From assembly GCA_001898645.1 (NCBI GenBank), contig MKUQ01000016.1, forward strand, positions 186,001 to 250,000: a stretch of 64,000 nt of DNA, given 5' to 3'. Below are positions 52,068-60,547 of this stretch, in pieces. Numbering within the stretch: the first letter of the stretch is position 1; every line of letters begins with the position of its first letter. This DNA comes from Burkholderiales bacterium 70-64 (GTDB lineage Bacteria > Pseudomonadota > Gammaproteobacteria > Burkholderiales > Burkholderiaceae_E). The notes under the pieces are model-generated. The model saw nothing but the letters and a program-made list of their open reading frames with translations, was not told the DNA's origin and made no database searches. The position numbers and the translations under genes are program-made.

Positions 52068-52604
52068 GTGACCGCACCCGTCCCCGCGCCCACGTCCCCG
52101 GCCGGCCCGTACGCCGAGGCGCCGCCGGCGCTGCCCTCGGCACGCGGCAACGCCGGGCCGGCGCAAACCCCGCTGCCGTCGTTCTCGATCCCGGTGCGCG
52201 TGTACTACGAAGACACCGATGCCGGCGGCATCGTCTACTACGCGAACTGGCTGCGCTTCTTCGAGCGCGCCCGCACCGACTGGCTGCGCGCGCTCGGCGC
52301 CGCCCACACCCGGATGGCCGAGGAGCAGGACATCGCCTTCGTGGTGCGCGAGATCGCCGTCGACTACCGCCGGCCGGCGCGCCTCGACGACGAGCTGCAC
52401 GTCGACGTGCGTCTGGTCAAGGCGCGCCCCGCCTCCTGGATCCTGTGGCAAAGCGCCCGCCGCCACGGCGATCCCTCGCCCCTGGTGGCCGCCAGCGTGC
52501 GCATCGCGGCGATCCGGCGCAGCGACGGCCGCCCGACCGGCATTCCCCGCTGGCTCCACGAACGGGCGGCGGCGAGCGCTGCGCACCCTCCTGCCGGAAC
52601 GTGA
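52068..52604 (+). CDS. ybgC: Tol-Pal-associated acyl-CoA thioesterase YbgC
   Basis: Hotdog-fold thioesterase, 178 aa. The catalytic motif YYEDTDAGGIVYYANWLRFFERARTD is near residue 45. Start GTG 52068 gives about 40 Pro/Ala-rich residues before the domain, longer than usual, and no other good start is visible nearer. A TAGAAT hexamer at 52056-52061 ends only 6 bp before that GTG. This would make the mRNA nearly leaderless if it is the true -10 box. First gene of the tol-pal cluster. Confidence 0.92.
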   Translation: MTAPVPAPTSPAGPYAEAPPALPSARGNAGPAQTPLPSFSIPVRVYYEDTDAGGIVYYANWLRFFERARTDWLRALGAAHTRMAEEQDIAFVVREIAVDYRRPARLDDELHVDVRLVKARPASWILWQSARRHGDPSPLVAASVRIAAIRRSDGRPTGIPRWLHERAAASAAHPPAGT

Positions 52605-52611
52605 ACCCCTC

Positions 52612-53283
52612 ATGAACAGCGAACTGTCGGTCGTCAGCATGGTGGCCAACGCCAGCGTGCTGGTGCAGTTGATCATGGCGCTCCTGCTGCTGATCTCGCT
52701 CGGCTCCTGGAGCGTCATCTTCCGCAAGTGGTTCGCCATCCGCAGCGCGCAGCGCGCCACCGATCGCTTCGAGGCCGAGTTCTGGACCGATCGCGACCTG
52801 GGCACCCTGTACCAGCAGATCCGCGGCGAGGGCAGCGACCACGGCTCGCTCGCGCGGATCTTCGAATCGGGCATGAGCGAATTCCTCAAGACCCGCCAGC
52901 AGAAGCCCGGCGACATCGCCGCCATGCTCGACGGTTCGCGCCGCGCCATGCGCGCGGCCTACCAGCGCGAGCTCGACGCGCTCGAGTCCAGCCTCGCCTT
53001 CCTCGCCTCGGCCGGCTCGGTGAGCCCCTACATCGGCCTGTTCGGCACCGTCTGGGGCATCATGAACTCGTTCCGCGGCCTGGCCAACGTGCAGCAGGCC
53101 ACCCTGGCCTCGGTGGCGCCGGGCATCGCCGAGGCGCTGGTCGCCACCGCCATCGGCCTGTTCGCGGCGATCCCGGCGGTGGTGGCCTACAACCGCTTCG
53201 CCTACGACATGGATCGCCTGTCGACGCGCTTCGAGAGCTTCATCGACGAGTTCTCCAACATCCTGCAGCGGCAGGCGCACTGA
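52612..53283 (+). CDS. tolQ: Tol-Pal system proton channel subunit TolQ
   Basis: Inner-membrane motor protein of the MotA/TolQ/ExbB family, 223 aa. Three membrane segments: about 13-35, 135-160 (GLFGTVWGIMNSF) and 168-190 (APGIAEALVATAIGLFAAIPAVVAYN). It works with TolR to energise TolA during cell constriction. The gene is followed by tolR after one base. Confidence 0.96.
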   Translation: MNSELSVVSMVANASVLVQLIMALLLLISLGSWSVIFRKWFAIRSAQRATDRFEAEFWTDRDLGTLYQQIRGEGSDHGSLARIFESGMSEFLKTRQQKPGDIAAMLDGSRRAMRAAYQRELDALESSLAFLASAGSVSPYIGLFGTVWGIMNSFRGLANVQQATLASVAPGIAEALVATAIGLFAAIPAVVAYNRFAYDMDRLSTRFESFIDEFSNILQRQAH

Positions 53284-53284
53284 G

Positions 53285-53728
53285 ATGCCAGCCATCGGAC
53301 AGAGCGCACGTGCCGGCGGTCGGGGCCGCCGACTGGTCAACGAGATCAACGTCGTACCCTACATCGACGTGATGCTGGTGCTGCTGGTCATCTTCATGGT
53401 CACGGCACCGCTGATCCCGCCGGGCACCATCGACCTGCCGCGCGCCGGGCGCAGCAACACCAAGCCCGACCGCTACATCGAGGTGCAGGTGCGCGCCGAC
53501 GGCGGGCTGCGCGTGCGCGGCGTCAATACCGGCGATCCGTCGGAACGCCGCGTCGCACGCGGCGACCTGCCCGGCGCGATCGAGCAGCTGCGCGGCGACG
53601 ACGCACAGATGCCGGTGGTGATCAGCGGCGACCGCTCGGTGCGCTACGAGGTCGTGATCGAGGTCATGAACGCCCTGCAGAAGATGAACATCGGACGCAT
53701 CGCCCTGATGGTCAAGCCGGCCGGCTGA
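53285..53728 (+). CDS. tolR: Tol-Pal system protein TolR
   Basis: 147 aa ExbD/TolR protein. One N-terminal membrane helix carries the proton-relay Asp (VVPYIDVMLVLLVIFMVTAP), followed by a periplasmic domain. Directly after tolQ. Confidence 0.95.
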   Translation: MPAIGQSARAGGRGRRLVNEINVVPYIDVMLVLLVIFMVTAPLIPPGTIDLPRAGRSNTKPDRYIEVQVRADGGLRVRGVNTGDPSERRVARGDLPGAIEQLRGDDAQMPVVISGDRSVRYEVVIEVMNALQKMNIGRIALMVKPAG

Positions 53729-53756
53729 ACCGCTCTCCCGGCACCCACCGCTGCAC

Positions 53757-54773
53757 ATGCCCGCCCCGACCTCCTTCGACCCCGCCGACGGCCTGCCCTC
53801 CGGGATGCCGCGCTCGGGCGGCGCCGGCCCGGCGCGCAAGCCGCCGGTGCCGCGCGGACGGGGCCGCGCCTTCGCGCTGGCCGTGATGGTGCATGGCTTG
53901 CTGCTGCTGATGCTGTTCGTCGGCATCCGCTGGCAGACGCAGCCGCCCGGGCCGGTGGCCGCCGAGATCTGGACGCCGTCAGCGCCGAGCGCGCCGCAGC
54001 CGGTGGCTCCGGCGCCCGAGCCGCCCAGGCCGCCGCCCCCGCCGCCCGTCACCCAGGCCACGCCCGAGCCGCCCGTTCCGAAGCCCGACATCGTGCTCGA
54101 GCAGCAGCGCGAAGCCGAGCGCAAGGCGCGCGAAGAAGCGGCCCGGCGCGAGGCGCAGCGGCGCGCCGCCCAGCAGAAGCAGGAAGAGGCGCAGCGCCAG
54201 GCCGAGCAGCGCCGCAAGGAGGCCGAGGCGCGCAAGGAAGCCGAAGCCCGCAAGGCGGCCGAATTGCGCGCGAAGGAGCAGGCCGAGGCCAAACGCGAGG
54301 CGGAGCAGAAAGCCCGGCGCGAAGCCGAGCAGAAGGCACAGCGCGAAGCGCAGGAGAAGGCCCGCCGCGAGCAGGACGAGAAGCAGCGCGAGGCCTATCT
54401 CGAGCGCCTGCGCGCCAAGGCCGGCACGCCCGGCGACGTGGCACGCGCCGGCGCCGCATCGGGAGTCGAGGCCGGCGGCGGGGGCGGCGGCACCGATGCC
54501 GGCTACGTCGCGCGCCTGTCCTCGCTGATCCGCTCGAACACCATCTACCAGGTGCCGGCCGACCTGACCGGCAACCCCAAGGCGGTGTTCCTGGTGTCGG
54601 TGGCGCCTGATTGCTCGATCACGTCGGTGAAGCTGCGCCGTTCCAGCGGCGTGCCCTCCTGGGACGAGGCGGCCGAGCGCGGCATCCGGCGCTCCGACCC
54701 GTTGCCGCGCCAGCGCGACGGCACCTGCCCGTCGCAGCTCGAGATCGACCGGGGCCCGCGGGATGATCGCTAG
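53757..54773 (+). CDS. tolA: Tol-Pal system protein TolA
   Basis: 338 aa. Arg-rich cytoplasmic N-terminus, one membrane helix (about 40-60, AFALAVMVHGLLLLMLFVG), a Pro-rich stretch (about 78-104), a long Ala/Glu/Lys/Arg coiled-coil helix (about 115-225), and a C-terminal TolA/TonB-like domain (SLIRSNTIYQVPADLTGNP). It links the inner-membrane motor to TolB and Pal. Confidence 0.94.
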   Translation: MPAPTSFDPADGLPSGMPRSGGAGPARKPPVPRGRGRAFALAVMVHGLLLLMLFVGIRWQTQPPGPVAAEIWTPSAPSAPQPVAPAPEPPRPPPPPPVTQATPEPPVPKPDIVLEQQREAERKAREEAARREAQRRAAQQKQEEAQRQAEQRRKEAEARKEAEARKAAELRAKEQAEAKREAEQKARREAEQKAQREAQEKARREQDEKQREAYLERLRAKAGTPGDVARAGAASGVEAGGGGGGTDAGYVARLSSLIRSNTIYQVPADLTGNPKAVFLVSVAPDCSITSVKLRRSSGVPSWDEAAERGIRRSDPLPRQRDGTCPSQLEIDRGPRDDR

Positions 54774-54816
54774 ACATCCGTCCTATAATCCGCGCTTGGT
54801 CTTCATGAGGAGCTTC

Positions 54817-56079
54817 ATGAGGCATCTGCTCCTGGCTCTGCTCTTCGCGTTCGCCCTCCCCGCCGCGCATGCACAGATGCGCATCGATGTTTCCGGCGTG
54901 GGAGCGACCCAGTATCCGATCGCCATTGCCGCCTTCGCCACCGACGGGCGCTCCACGCAGCAGGCGGTCGACGTGGTGCGCGCAGACCTCTCCCGCAGCG
55001 GCGTCTTTCGCGTCATCGACCCGCAGGCGACCCTGTCCGAGACGGCATCGGTGAACTTCACCGACATCCGCGCGCGCGGCGCCGACTCGGTGCTCACCGG
55101 CTCGATCGCACGCCTGGCCGACGGCCGCTACGAGATCCGCTTCCGCCTGAGCGACGCCGTGCGCCAGAACGTGCTCGGCGGCGAATCCCTGGTGGTGAGC
55201 GAGCCCGATCTGCGCTACGGCGGCCACCGCATCGCCGACTGGGTGTACGAGAAGATCACCGGCGAGAAGGGCATCTTCTCCACGCGCATCGCCTTCGTGT
55301 CCAAGCAGGGCAACCGCTACCGGCTCAACGTCGCCGACTGGGACGGCGAGAACGTCGTCTCCCCCCTGACCTCGCCCGAGCCCATCATCTCGCCCTCGTG
55401 GTCGCCCGACGGCACGCGCCTGGCCTACGTCTCGTTCGAGAGCCGCAAGCCGGTGGTATACGTCCACACGCTGTCGACCGGGCAGCGCCAGGCCGTGGCG
55501 AACTTCAAGGGCAGCAACAGCGCACCCGCCTGGTCGCCCGACAGCCGCACGCTGGCCGTCGCGCTCACCCGCGACGGCCTGTCGCAGATCTACCTCATCA
55601 ACTCCGACGGCTCGGGCGCGCCGCGCCGCCTCACCAGCTCGTCCGGCATCGACACCGAGCCGGTATTCGCCTCCGACGGCAAGAGCATCTACTTCACCTC
55701 CGACCGCGGCGGCTCGCCGCAGATCTACCGCATCGCGGTCACCGGCGGCGAGGCCACCCGCGTCACCTTCGGCTCCTCGTACAACGTCAGCCCGCGCATC
55801 AGCCCCGACGGCAAGATGCTGGCCTACCTCACGCGCCGCGACGGCCGCTTCCTGGTGGCGGTGCGCAGCCTCGCCGGCGGCAGCGAGACGCTGCTGTCGG
55901 ACGGCGGTCGCGAGGAATCGCCCAGCTTCTCGCCCAACAGCCGGTGGGTCATGTACGCGACCCAGGCCGGCGGCCGTGATTCCCTGGTCGCCGCCAGCGT
56001 CGACGGGCGGGTGCGCCAGCGCCTGACGTCGAACGCCGGCGACATCCGGGAACCGACGTGGGGACCGTTCGTCAAGTGA
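54817..56079 (+). CDS. tolB: Tol-Pal system beta-propeller protein TolB
   Basis: Periplasmic protein, 420 aa. Signal peptide about 1-20 (LLLALLFAFALPAAHAQ), TolB N-terminal domain (about 22-130), then a six-bladed beta-propeller with repeats such as SPSWSPDGTRLAYVSF, APAWSPDSRTLAV and SPRISPDGKMLAY. ATG 54817 is preferred because GAGGAG lies just before it; ATG 54805 is in frame upstream. A TATAAT hexamer at 54784-54789 lies between tolA and tolB and could give a second transcript. Confidence 0.95.
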   Translation: MRHLLLALLFAFALPAAHAQMRIDVSGVGATQYPIAIAAFATDGRSTQQAVDVVRADLSRSGVFRVIDPQATLSETASVNFTDIRARGADSVLTGSIARLADGRYEIRFRLSDAVRQNVLGGESLVVSEPDLRYGGHRIADWVYEKITGEKGIFSTRIAFVSKQGNRYRLNVADWDGENVVSPLTSPEPIISPSWSPDGTRLAYVSFESRKPVVYVHTLSTGQRQAVANFKGSNSAPAWSPDSRTLAVALTRDGLSQIYLINSDGSGAPRRLTSSSGIDTEPVFASDGKSIYFTSDRGGSPQIYRIAVTGGEATRVTFGSSYNVSPRISPDGKMLAYLTRRDGRFLVAVRSLAGGSETLLSDGGREESPSFSPNSRWVMYATQAGGRDSLVAASVDGRVRQRLTSNAGDIREPTWGPFVK

Positions 56080-56137
56080 CGGCGCGACGGCCCGAGGTTC
56101 CACCAACAGTCACGACCTCCCCCTTGGAAGTACAGAC

Positions 56138-56692
56138 ATGAGACTCTCGATCCGATTCCTCCTGATGGCAGTGATGGCATCCTTCCTCGTCGCCTGCGGC
56201 TCCAGCGTCAAGCTGGAAGACGAGGCGGGCAAGGGACCGGCGCCGATCGAATCGCGCAACGGCGCGGCCACCAGCGGCGCGGCGGCCGGCGCCACCAGCG
56301 AACGCGGCGTGGCCGAGGTGCAGGCCGGCGCCACCGACGAGCTGAACAACCCGAACAGCCCGCTGGCCAAGCGCAGCATCTACTTCGACTTCGACAGCTT
56401 CGTGGTCAAGGACGAGTTCCGCCCGGTCATCGAGGCGCACGCACGCTACCTGGTGAGCCACAAGGATCGGCGCGTCGCGCTCCAGGGCAACACCGACGAG
56501 CGCGGCAGCCGCGAGTACAACCTCGCGCTCGGGCAGAAGCGCGCGGAAGCGGTCCGGCGCTCGCTGTCGGCGCTCGGCGTCGCCGAAGCGCAGATGGAGG
56601 CCGTCAGCTTCGGCGAGGAGCGCCCGCGCGCCACCGGCCAGGACGAAGCCTCCTACGCCGAGAACCGCCGCGTCGACGTGGTGTACCAGTGA
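56138..56692 (+). CDS. pal: Peptidoglycan-associated lipoprotein Pal
   Basis: 184 aa outer-membrane lipoprotein. Lipobox LVAC with Cys20 near the end of the signal. An OmpA-C peptidoglycan-binding domain (about 80-184) has [12 protein letters not shown] and [19 protein letters not shown] with the Asp and Arg that hold meso-diaminopimelate. GTGA overlap with cpoB. Confidence 0.96.
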   Translation: MRLSIRFLLMAVMASFLVACGSSVKLEDEAGKGPAPIESRNGAATSGAAAGATSERGVAEVQAGATDELNNPNSPLAKRSIYFDFDSFVVKDEFRPVIEAHARYLVSHKDRRVALQGNTDERGSREYNLALGQKRAEAVRRSLSALGVAEAQMEAVSFGEERPRATGQDEASYAENRRVDVVYQ

Positions 56693-57468
56693 AGCTGCGC
56701 GCAGCCCTGTCGGCACTCGCCGCCGCGGCGGCGCTGCTCGGGGCCGCGCCGGGCGCACACGCCGCGTTGTTCTCCGACGACGAGGCGCGCCGCGCCATCC
56801 TCGACCTGCGCGGGCGCGTCGACGAGCTGTCGCGCCAGCTCTCGGCGCTCGGCGCGCGTGTCGAGCGCATCGAGCAGACCTCGCGCGGACAGCTCGAGCT
56901 GCAGTCGCAGCTCGATGCCATGCGCCAGGAGGTCGCCCGGCTGCGAGGACAGCTCGAGGTCCAGACCAACGAGCTGGCCACCACGCAGCGCCAGCTGCAC
57001 GAGCAGCTGGCCACCGTGGACACGCGCATCAAGCGCTTCGAGCCGGTCAGCACGCAGATCGACGGGCGCACCGTCACCGTCGAGCAGAGCGAGAAGCGCG
57101 CCTTCGATGCGGCCCTGGCGCAGTTTCGCGGCGGCGATTTCCGCGGCGCGCTCGGCGCGTTCCAGCAGTTCCAGGCGCAATACCCAGACAGCCCGTTCAT
57201 GCCCGGCGTGCTGTTCTGGATCGGCAGCAGCCAGTTCGCGCTGAAGGACTACAAGGCCGCGATCGCCAGCCACCAGGCGCTGCTGGCGCGCTATCCGGAC
57301 AATCCGCGCGCCGCCGACGCGATGCTCAACGTCGGCTATGCGCAGGCCGAGAGCGGCGACCGCCGCGCCGCGCGGCGCACCCTCGAGACGGTGGTCCAGA
57401 AGTACCCGGACAGCCAGGCCGCACAGCTGGCGAAGGAACGCCTGGCGAGCCTGCCGGCCGCCAAATGA
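56689..57468 (+). CDS. cpoB: Cell division coordinator CpoB (YbgF)
   Basis: Periplasmic TolA-binding protein coordinating peptidoglycan synthesis with outer-membrane constriction. 259 aa. Signal peptide about 1-23, a coiled-coil trimerisation region (about 25-115, rich in RxQL heptads), and TPR repeats (about 137-250: [38 protein letters not shown]). Start GTG 56689 overlaps pal, and its stop overlaps queC. Confidence 0.94.
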   Translation: MKLRAALSALAAAAALLGAAPGAHAALFSDDEARRAILDLRGRVDELSRQLSALGARVERIEQTSRGQLELQSQLDAMRQEVARLRGQLEVQTNELATTQRQLHEQLATVDTRIKRFEPVSTQIDGRTVTVEQSEKRAFDAALAQFRGGDFRGALGAFQQFQAQYPDSPFMPGVLFWIGSSQFALKDYKAAIASHQALLARYPDNPRAADAMLNVGYAQAESGDRRAARRTLETVVQKYPDSQAAQLAKERLASLPAAK

Positions 57469-58151
57469 CGCGCGCGGTGGTCCTGCTCTCGGGCGGGCTC
57501 GATTCGGCCACCGTGCTCGGCCTGGCGCGCGAGCAGGGCCGCGAGTGCTTCGCGCTGTCGCTGCGCTACGGACAGCGCCATGCCGCCGAGCTCGACGCGG
57601 CCGCGCGCATCGCGCGCACGCTCGGCGCCGCGCGCCACGAGATCGTCGACCTCGACCTCTCCCGCTTCGGCGGCTCGGCGCTCACCGACGCCTCGCTGGC
57701 CGTGCCCGAGCGCCCCGGCGCGCCGGGCACCATCCCGGTCACCTACGTGCCGGCGCGCAACACCATCATGCTCGCCGTCGCGCTGGGCTGGGCCGAAGTG
57801 CTGCAGGCCGGGGAGATCCACTTCGGCGCCAACGCCGTCGACTACTCCGGCTACCCCGACTGCCGCCCCGCCTTCGTGGCCGCCTTCGAGCAGCTGGCCA
57901 ACCTCGCCACCAAGGCCGGCATCGAAGGCCGGCCGATCCACGTCAGGACGCCCATCATCGACATGCCCAAGGCGGCCATCATCCGCGAGGGCGTGCGGCT
58001 CGGCATCGACTACTCGGCCACCGTCTCGTGCTACCAGGCCGACGAGCAGGGCCGGGCCTGCGGCACGTGCGACGCCTGCCGCATCCGGCGCGAAGGATTC
58101 GCCGCCGCCGGCCTCGCCGACCCGACCCGCTACCGCCAGCCGCCCCGATGA
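57465..58151 (+). CDS. queC: 7-cyano-7-deazaguanine synthase
   Basis: ATP-dependent conversion of 7-carboxy-7-deazaguanine to preQ0 for queuosine. 228 aa. PP-loop [12 protein letters not shown] near the N-terminus; the zinc site [17 protein letters not shown] near the C-terminus has four Cys. It overlaps cpoB and the transporter gene downstream (ATGA). Queuosine genes commonly trail the tol-pal cluster in Proteobacteria. Confidence 0.96.
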   Translation: MTRAVVLLSGGLDSATVLGLAREQGRECFALSLRYGQRHAAELDAAARIARTLGAARHEIVDLDLSRFGGSALTDASLAVPERPGAPGTIPVTYVPARNTIMLAVALGWAEVLQAGEIHFGANAVDYSGYPDCRPAFVAAFEQLANLATKAGIEGRPIHVRTPIIDMPKAAIIREGVRLGIDYSATVSCYQADEQGRACGTCDACRIRREGFAAAGLADPTRYRQPPR

Positions 58152-59266
58152 TCCAGGAAGCCGACCTGCCCGCGCTGCACGCGATGGTGGTGTGGAGCAT
58201 CTTCGCGCTCGGGCTGGTGCTCGGCGCGGTGATGAACCGCACCAACTTCTGCACCATGGGCGCCATCTCCGACATCCAGAACATGGGCGAATGGACCCGC
58301 ATGCGCATGTGGCTGTGCGCGATCGGCGTGGCCATCGTCGGCGCGCAGCTGCTCGATGCCGCCGGCCTCATCGACGTCACCAAGTCAATCTACGCCGTGC
58401 CCGCCTTCACCTGGCTGTCCTACCTCGTCGGCGGCTTCCTGTTCGGCTTCGGCATGGTGCTCGCCTCCGGATGCGGCAGCAAGACCCTGGTGCGCATCGG
58501 CGGCGGCTCGCTCAAGGGCGTGGTGACCTTCCTCGCCCTCGGGCTGGCCGCCTACATGACCCTCAAGGGCGTCTTCGGCGTGGTACGCGTGGCCACCGTC
58601 GACACCGTCTCCGCCCGGCTCGCGCCCGGCCAGGACCTGCCGCGCCTGCTTGCCGGCGACGACGCCGGCGCGGTCGATACTCTGCGCATCACGCTGGGCC
58701 TGGCGATCGGCGGCGCCCTCATCGCCTTCGCCTTCGCCGGCCGCGAATTCCGCCGCTTCGACAACGTGCTGGGCGGCGTCGCCACCGGCGCCGTGATCGT
58801 CGCCGCCTGGTACGTCTCGGCGCACCTCGGCTACGTCGCCGAAGATCCCCGCACCCTCGAAGAGGCGTTCATCGCCACCAACTCGGGGCGCGCCGAATCG
58901 TTCTCCTTCGTCTCGCCGGTGGCCTACACGCTGGAGCTGCTGATGTTCTGGAGCGACGCCAGCAAGCACGTCACCGTCGGCATCGCCGCCGTGCTCGGCA
59001 TGATCGCCGGCTCATTCCTGTACGCCGTCGCCGCGCGCCGCTTCCGCTGGGAAGGCCTGCACGGCGCCGAAGACACCGCCAACCACCTGGTCGGCGGCGC
59101 GCTGATGGGCGTGGGCGGCGTCACCGCCCTCGGCTGCACCATCGGCCAGGGGCTCTCGGGCGTGTCCACGCTGTCGCTCGGCTCCTTCCTCGCCCTGGCG
59201 GCCATCATCGCCGGCGCGGTCACGGCGATGCGCTACCAGGTCTGGCGCGTCGAACGCATGGCGTGA
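58148..59266 (+). CDS. YeeE/YedE family transporter (thiosulfate/sulfur compound importer type)
   Basis: Inner-membrane protein of 372 aa with about nine to ten hydrophobic segments in two similar halves. Three conserved Cys motifs are visible: [11 protein letters not shown] (N-terminal), [13 protein letters not shown] and [12 protein letters not shown] (C-terminal). In the TsuA-type thiosulfate channel such Cys residues relay the substrate. No TusA-like partner gene is adjacent. Its ATGA overlap with queC suggests coupled expression, but a functional link to queuosine synthesis is not obvious; the substrate is inferred from the family. Confidence 0.88.
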   Translation: MIQEADLPALHAMVVWSIFALGLVLGAVMNRTNFCTMGAISDIQNMGEWTRMRMWLCAIGVAIVGAQLLDAAGLIDVTKSIYAVPAFTWLSYLVGGFLFGFGMVLASGCGSKTLVRIGGGSLKGVVTFLALGLAAYMTLKGVFGVVRVATVDTVSARLAPGQDLPRLLAGDDAGAVDTLRITLGLAIGGALIAFAFAGREFRRFDNVLGGVATGAVIVAAWYVSAHLGYVAEDPRTLEEAFIATNSGRAESFSFVSPVAYTLELLMFWSDASKHVTVGIAAVLGMIAGSFLYAVAARRFRWEGLHGAEDTANHLVGGALMGVGGVTALGCTIGQGLSGVSTLSLGSFLALAAIIAGAVTAMRYQVWRVERMA

Positions 59267-59341
59267 GCGCCGCCGCGCGCGGCACACCCTCGCAGCGACG
59301 CGCGCCGGCCTCACGCCCCACCCTGCCCACACCCCCGTCGT

Positions 59342-59370
59342 TTGACCCGCCCGGTGCGAACCCATAAAAT
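59342..59370 (+). promoter_or_regulatory. Sigma70 promoter of tRNA-Lys
   Basis: TTGACC at 59342-59347 and TAAAAT at 59365-59370 are separated by 17 bp. Each box differs from consensus at one position. The tRNA begins 44 bases after the -10 box, allowing a short 5' leader. Confidence 0.82.
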
Positions 59371-59414
59371 GGCGGGCTTCGCGAGCGAACGAGATCGGCG
59401 ATCGCCGCGCGAAC

Positions 59415-59490
59415 GGGCCGTTAGCTCAGCTGGTAGAGCAGCGGACTTTTAATCCGTTGGTCACTGGTTCGAATCCAGTACGGCCTACCA
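59415..59490 (+). tRNA. tRNA-Lys (anticodon TTT)
   Basis: 76 nt with an encoded CCA end. Acceptor GGGCCGT pairs with ACGGCCT (first pair G-U); D arm GCTC/GAGC; anticodon stem CGGA/TCCG with loop CTTTTAA; T arm CTGGTTCGAATCCAG. The anticodon TTT reads both Lys codons. Confidence 0.97.
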
Positions 59491-59512
59491 ACGCTTCAAG
59501 TGCTTGTTCGAC

Positions 59513-59540
59513 AAGGGCTTCCTCTCGGAAGCCCTTTTGT
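59513..59540 (+). terminator. Rho-independent terminator after tRNA-Lys
   Basis: A perfect 10-bp stem AAGGGCTTCC / GGAAGCCCTT with a TCTC loop, followed by a short T-rich tail (TTGT). It begins 23 bases after the tRNA CCA end. Confidence 0.85.
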
Positions 59541-59688
59541 CTCGAGGCGCCCGGCACGGCCGGCGCGTCCGCCGTGAAGGTCTGCATCTTCCATCGGGAA
59601 TGCAGCCGTCGTGGGTATCTGCAGGTGCGCTATGATCCCCCGTCAGCCGAGGTAACCCTCCCGATCATTCACATCACCTGCACGCACC

Positions 59689-59997
59689 ATGAGCCTGTTC
59701 GAAACGATGAAGGGGGTGCAGTTACCCACGACCGACGCCGAGAGGAACGAACTCGTCGTCACCGAGGGCTCCAACGGCTACTGGAACTACCATCTGTCGC
59801 GTCGCGTCAACCTCCTGCGTGCCCTGTGCGGTACGCCGACCATGCCGACGGCAATTCCCGTTTCGGCTTGGGGTGCGCAAGCGGAAGAGAACCTTCCCAA
59901 GTCTCCCACTTACTGCCAGGCGTGCGCACGCCGGGCGTGGCCGCAGGCTGAACCTGCCGAGGATGCAGCGCGCCCGGACCCTGGGCACACCGGGTGA
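59689..59997 (+). CDS. Small hypothetical protein with paired Cys (zinc-ribbon-like)
   Basis: 102 aa, family not recognised with certainty. It contains LCGTPTMPTAIPVSAWG (about 47-63) and SPTYCQACARRA (about 72-83). A lone Cys plus a CxxC pair could bind a metal. Similar small proteins occur near integrated elements in Betaproteobacteria as far as I recall, but this was not checked. A TATGAT hexamer at 59631-59636 may be its -10 box. It lies between tRNA-Lys and the czc genes, in DNA that reads less like the housekeeping run. Confidence 0.55.
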   Translation: MSLFETMKGVQLPTTDAERNELVVTEGSNGYWNYHLSRRVNLLRALCGTPTMPTAIPVSAWGAQAEENLPKSPTYCQACARRAWPQAEPAEDAARPDPGHTG

Positions 59998-60035
59998 CGC
60001 TCACGGCCGACACCGTGATCGGTCGAAGTTCGGGC

Positions 60036-60404
60036 ATGCGCCGGCTCGTCGTCATCTTCCTGGCATTCCTCGTGGTGTTCCAGGCATCCTGGGCAGTGGC
60101 CGCGCCCTATTGCCGCCACGAGGGCACGAGCAAGGCGACGCATCTCGGGCATCACCCGCACGAACATGCCTCGGTCGACGCGAAGAAGGCGGCCGACACG
60201 CCGGACGGCACCGTCGACTCATCACTGCCGGGCGCCGATTCGGATTGCTCGACGTGCCACGCAGCCACTGCGGCGATCCTGTTCGCCGCGCCCCGGGTCG
60301 TGGCCGAGCCCTTGGCGCGCGAGCGCTTCGTCCCGCCCCCGTCCGGTGCACCGCCCGCGCCGGTGACACGCATCGATCGCCCCAACTGGCCTGCACTCGC
60401 CTGA
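60036..60404 (+). CDS. czcI: CzcI-like periplasmic metal-resistance protein
   Basis: 122 aa. Signal peptide about 1-22 (LVVIFLAFLVVFQASWAVA), then a mature N-terminus with clustered His/Cys (APYCRHEG, HLGHHPHEH) and a DCSTCH motif further on. This fits CzcI, a small accessory protein at the head of czcCBA clusters. ATG 60036 is preferred; an in-frame upstream start overlaps the preceding gene. Confidence 0.8.
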   Translation: MRRLVVIFLAFLVVFQASWAVAAPYCRHEGTSKATHLGHHPHEHASVDAKKAADTPDGTVDSSLPGADSDCSTCHAATAAILFAAPRVVAEPLARERFVPPPSGAPPAPVTRIDRPNWPALA

Positions 60405-60547
60405 GTCGGCGAGGCGGGCAGGGGCAAGCCCGACTTCTGTTCTGATTCGCGAGACCGACGCCTCGGTTCGAGGCGCGGTGTCCAACAGTGCGCGGCAAGC
60501 GCACCCCTCGCCGACTTTCCCCATGTGGTCCATCACTGGAGAGTCGG

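Noticed and set aside
59470-59490. Attachment site at the 3' end of tRNA-Lys
   Set aside because: No second copy of the tRNA end and no integrase in the window; only mentioned as a possibility.
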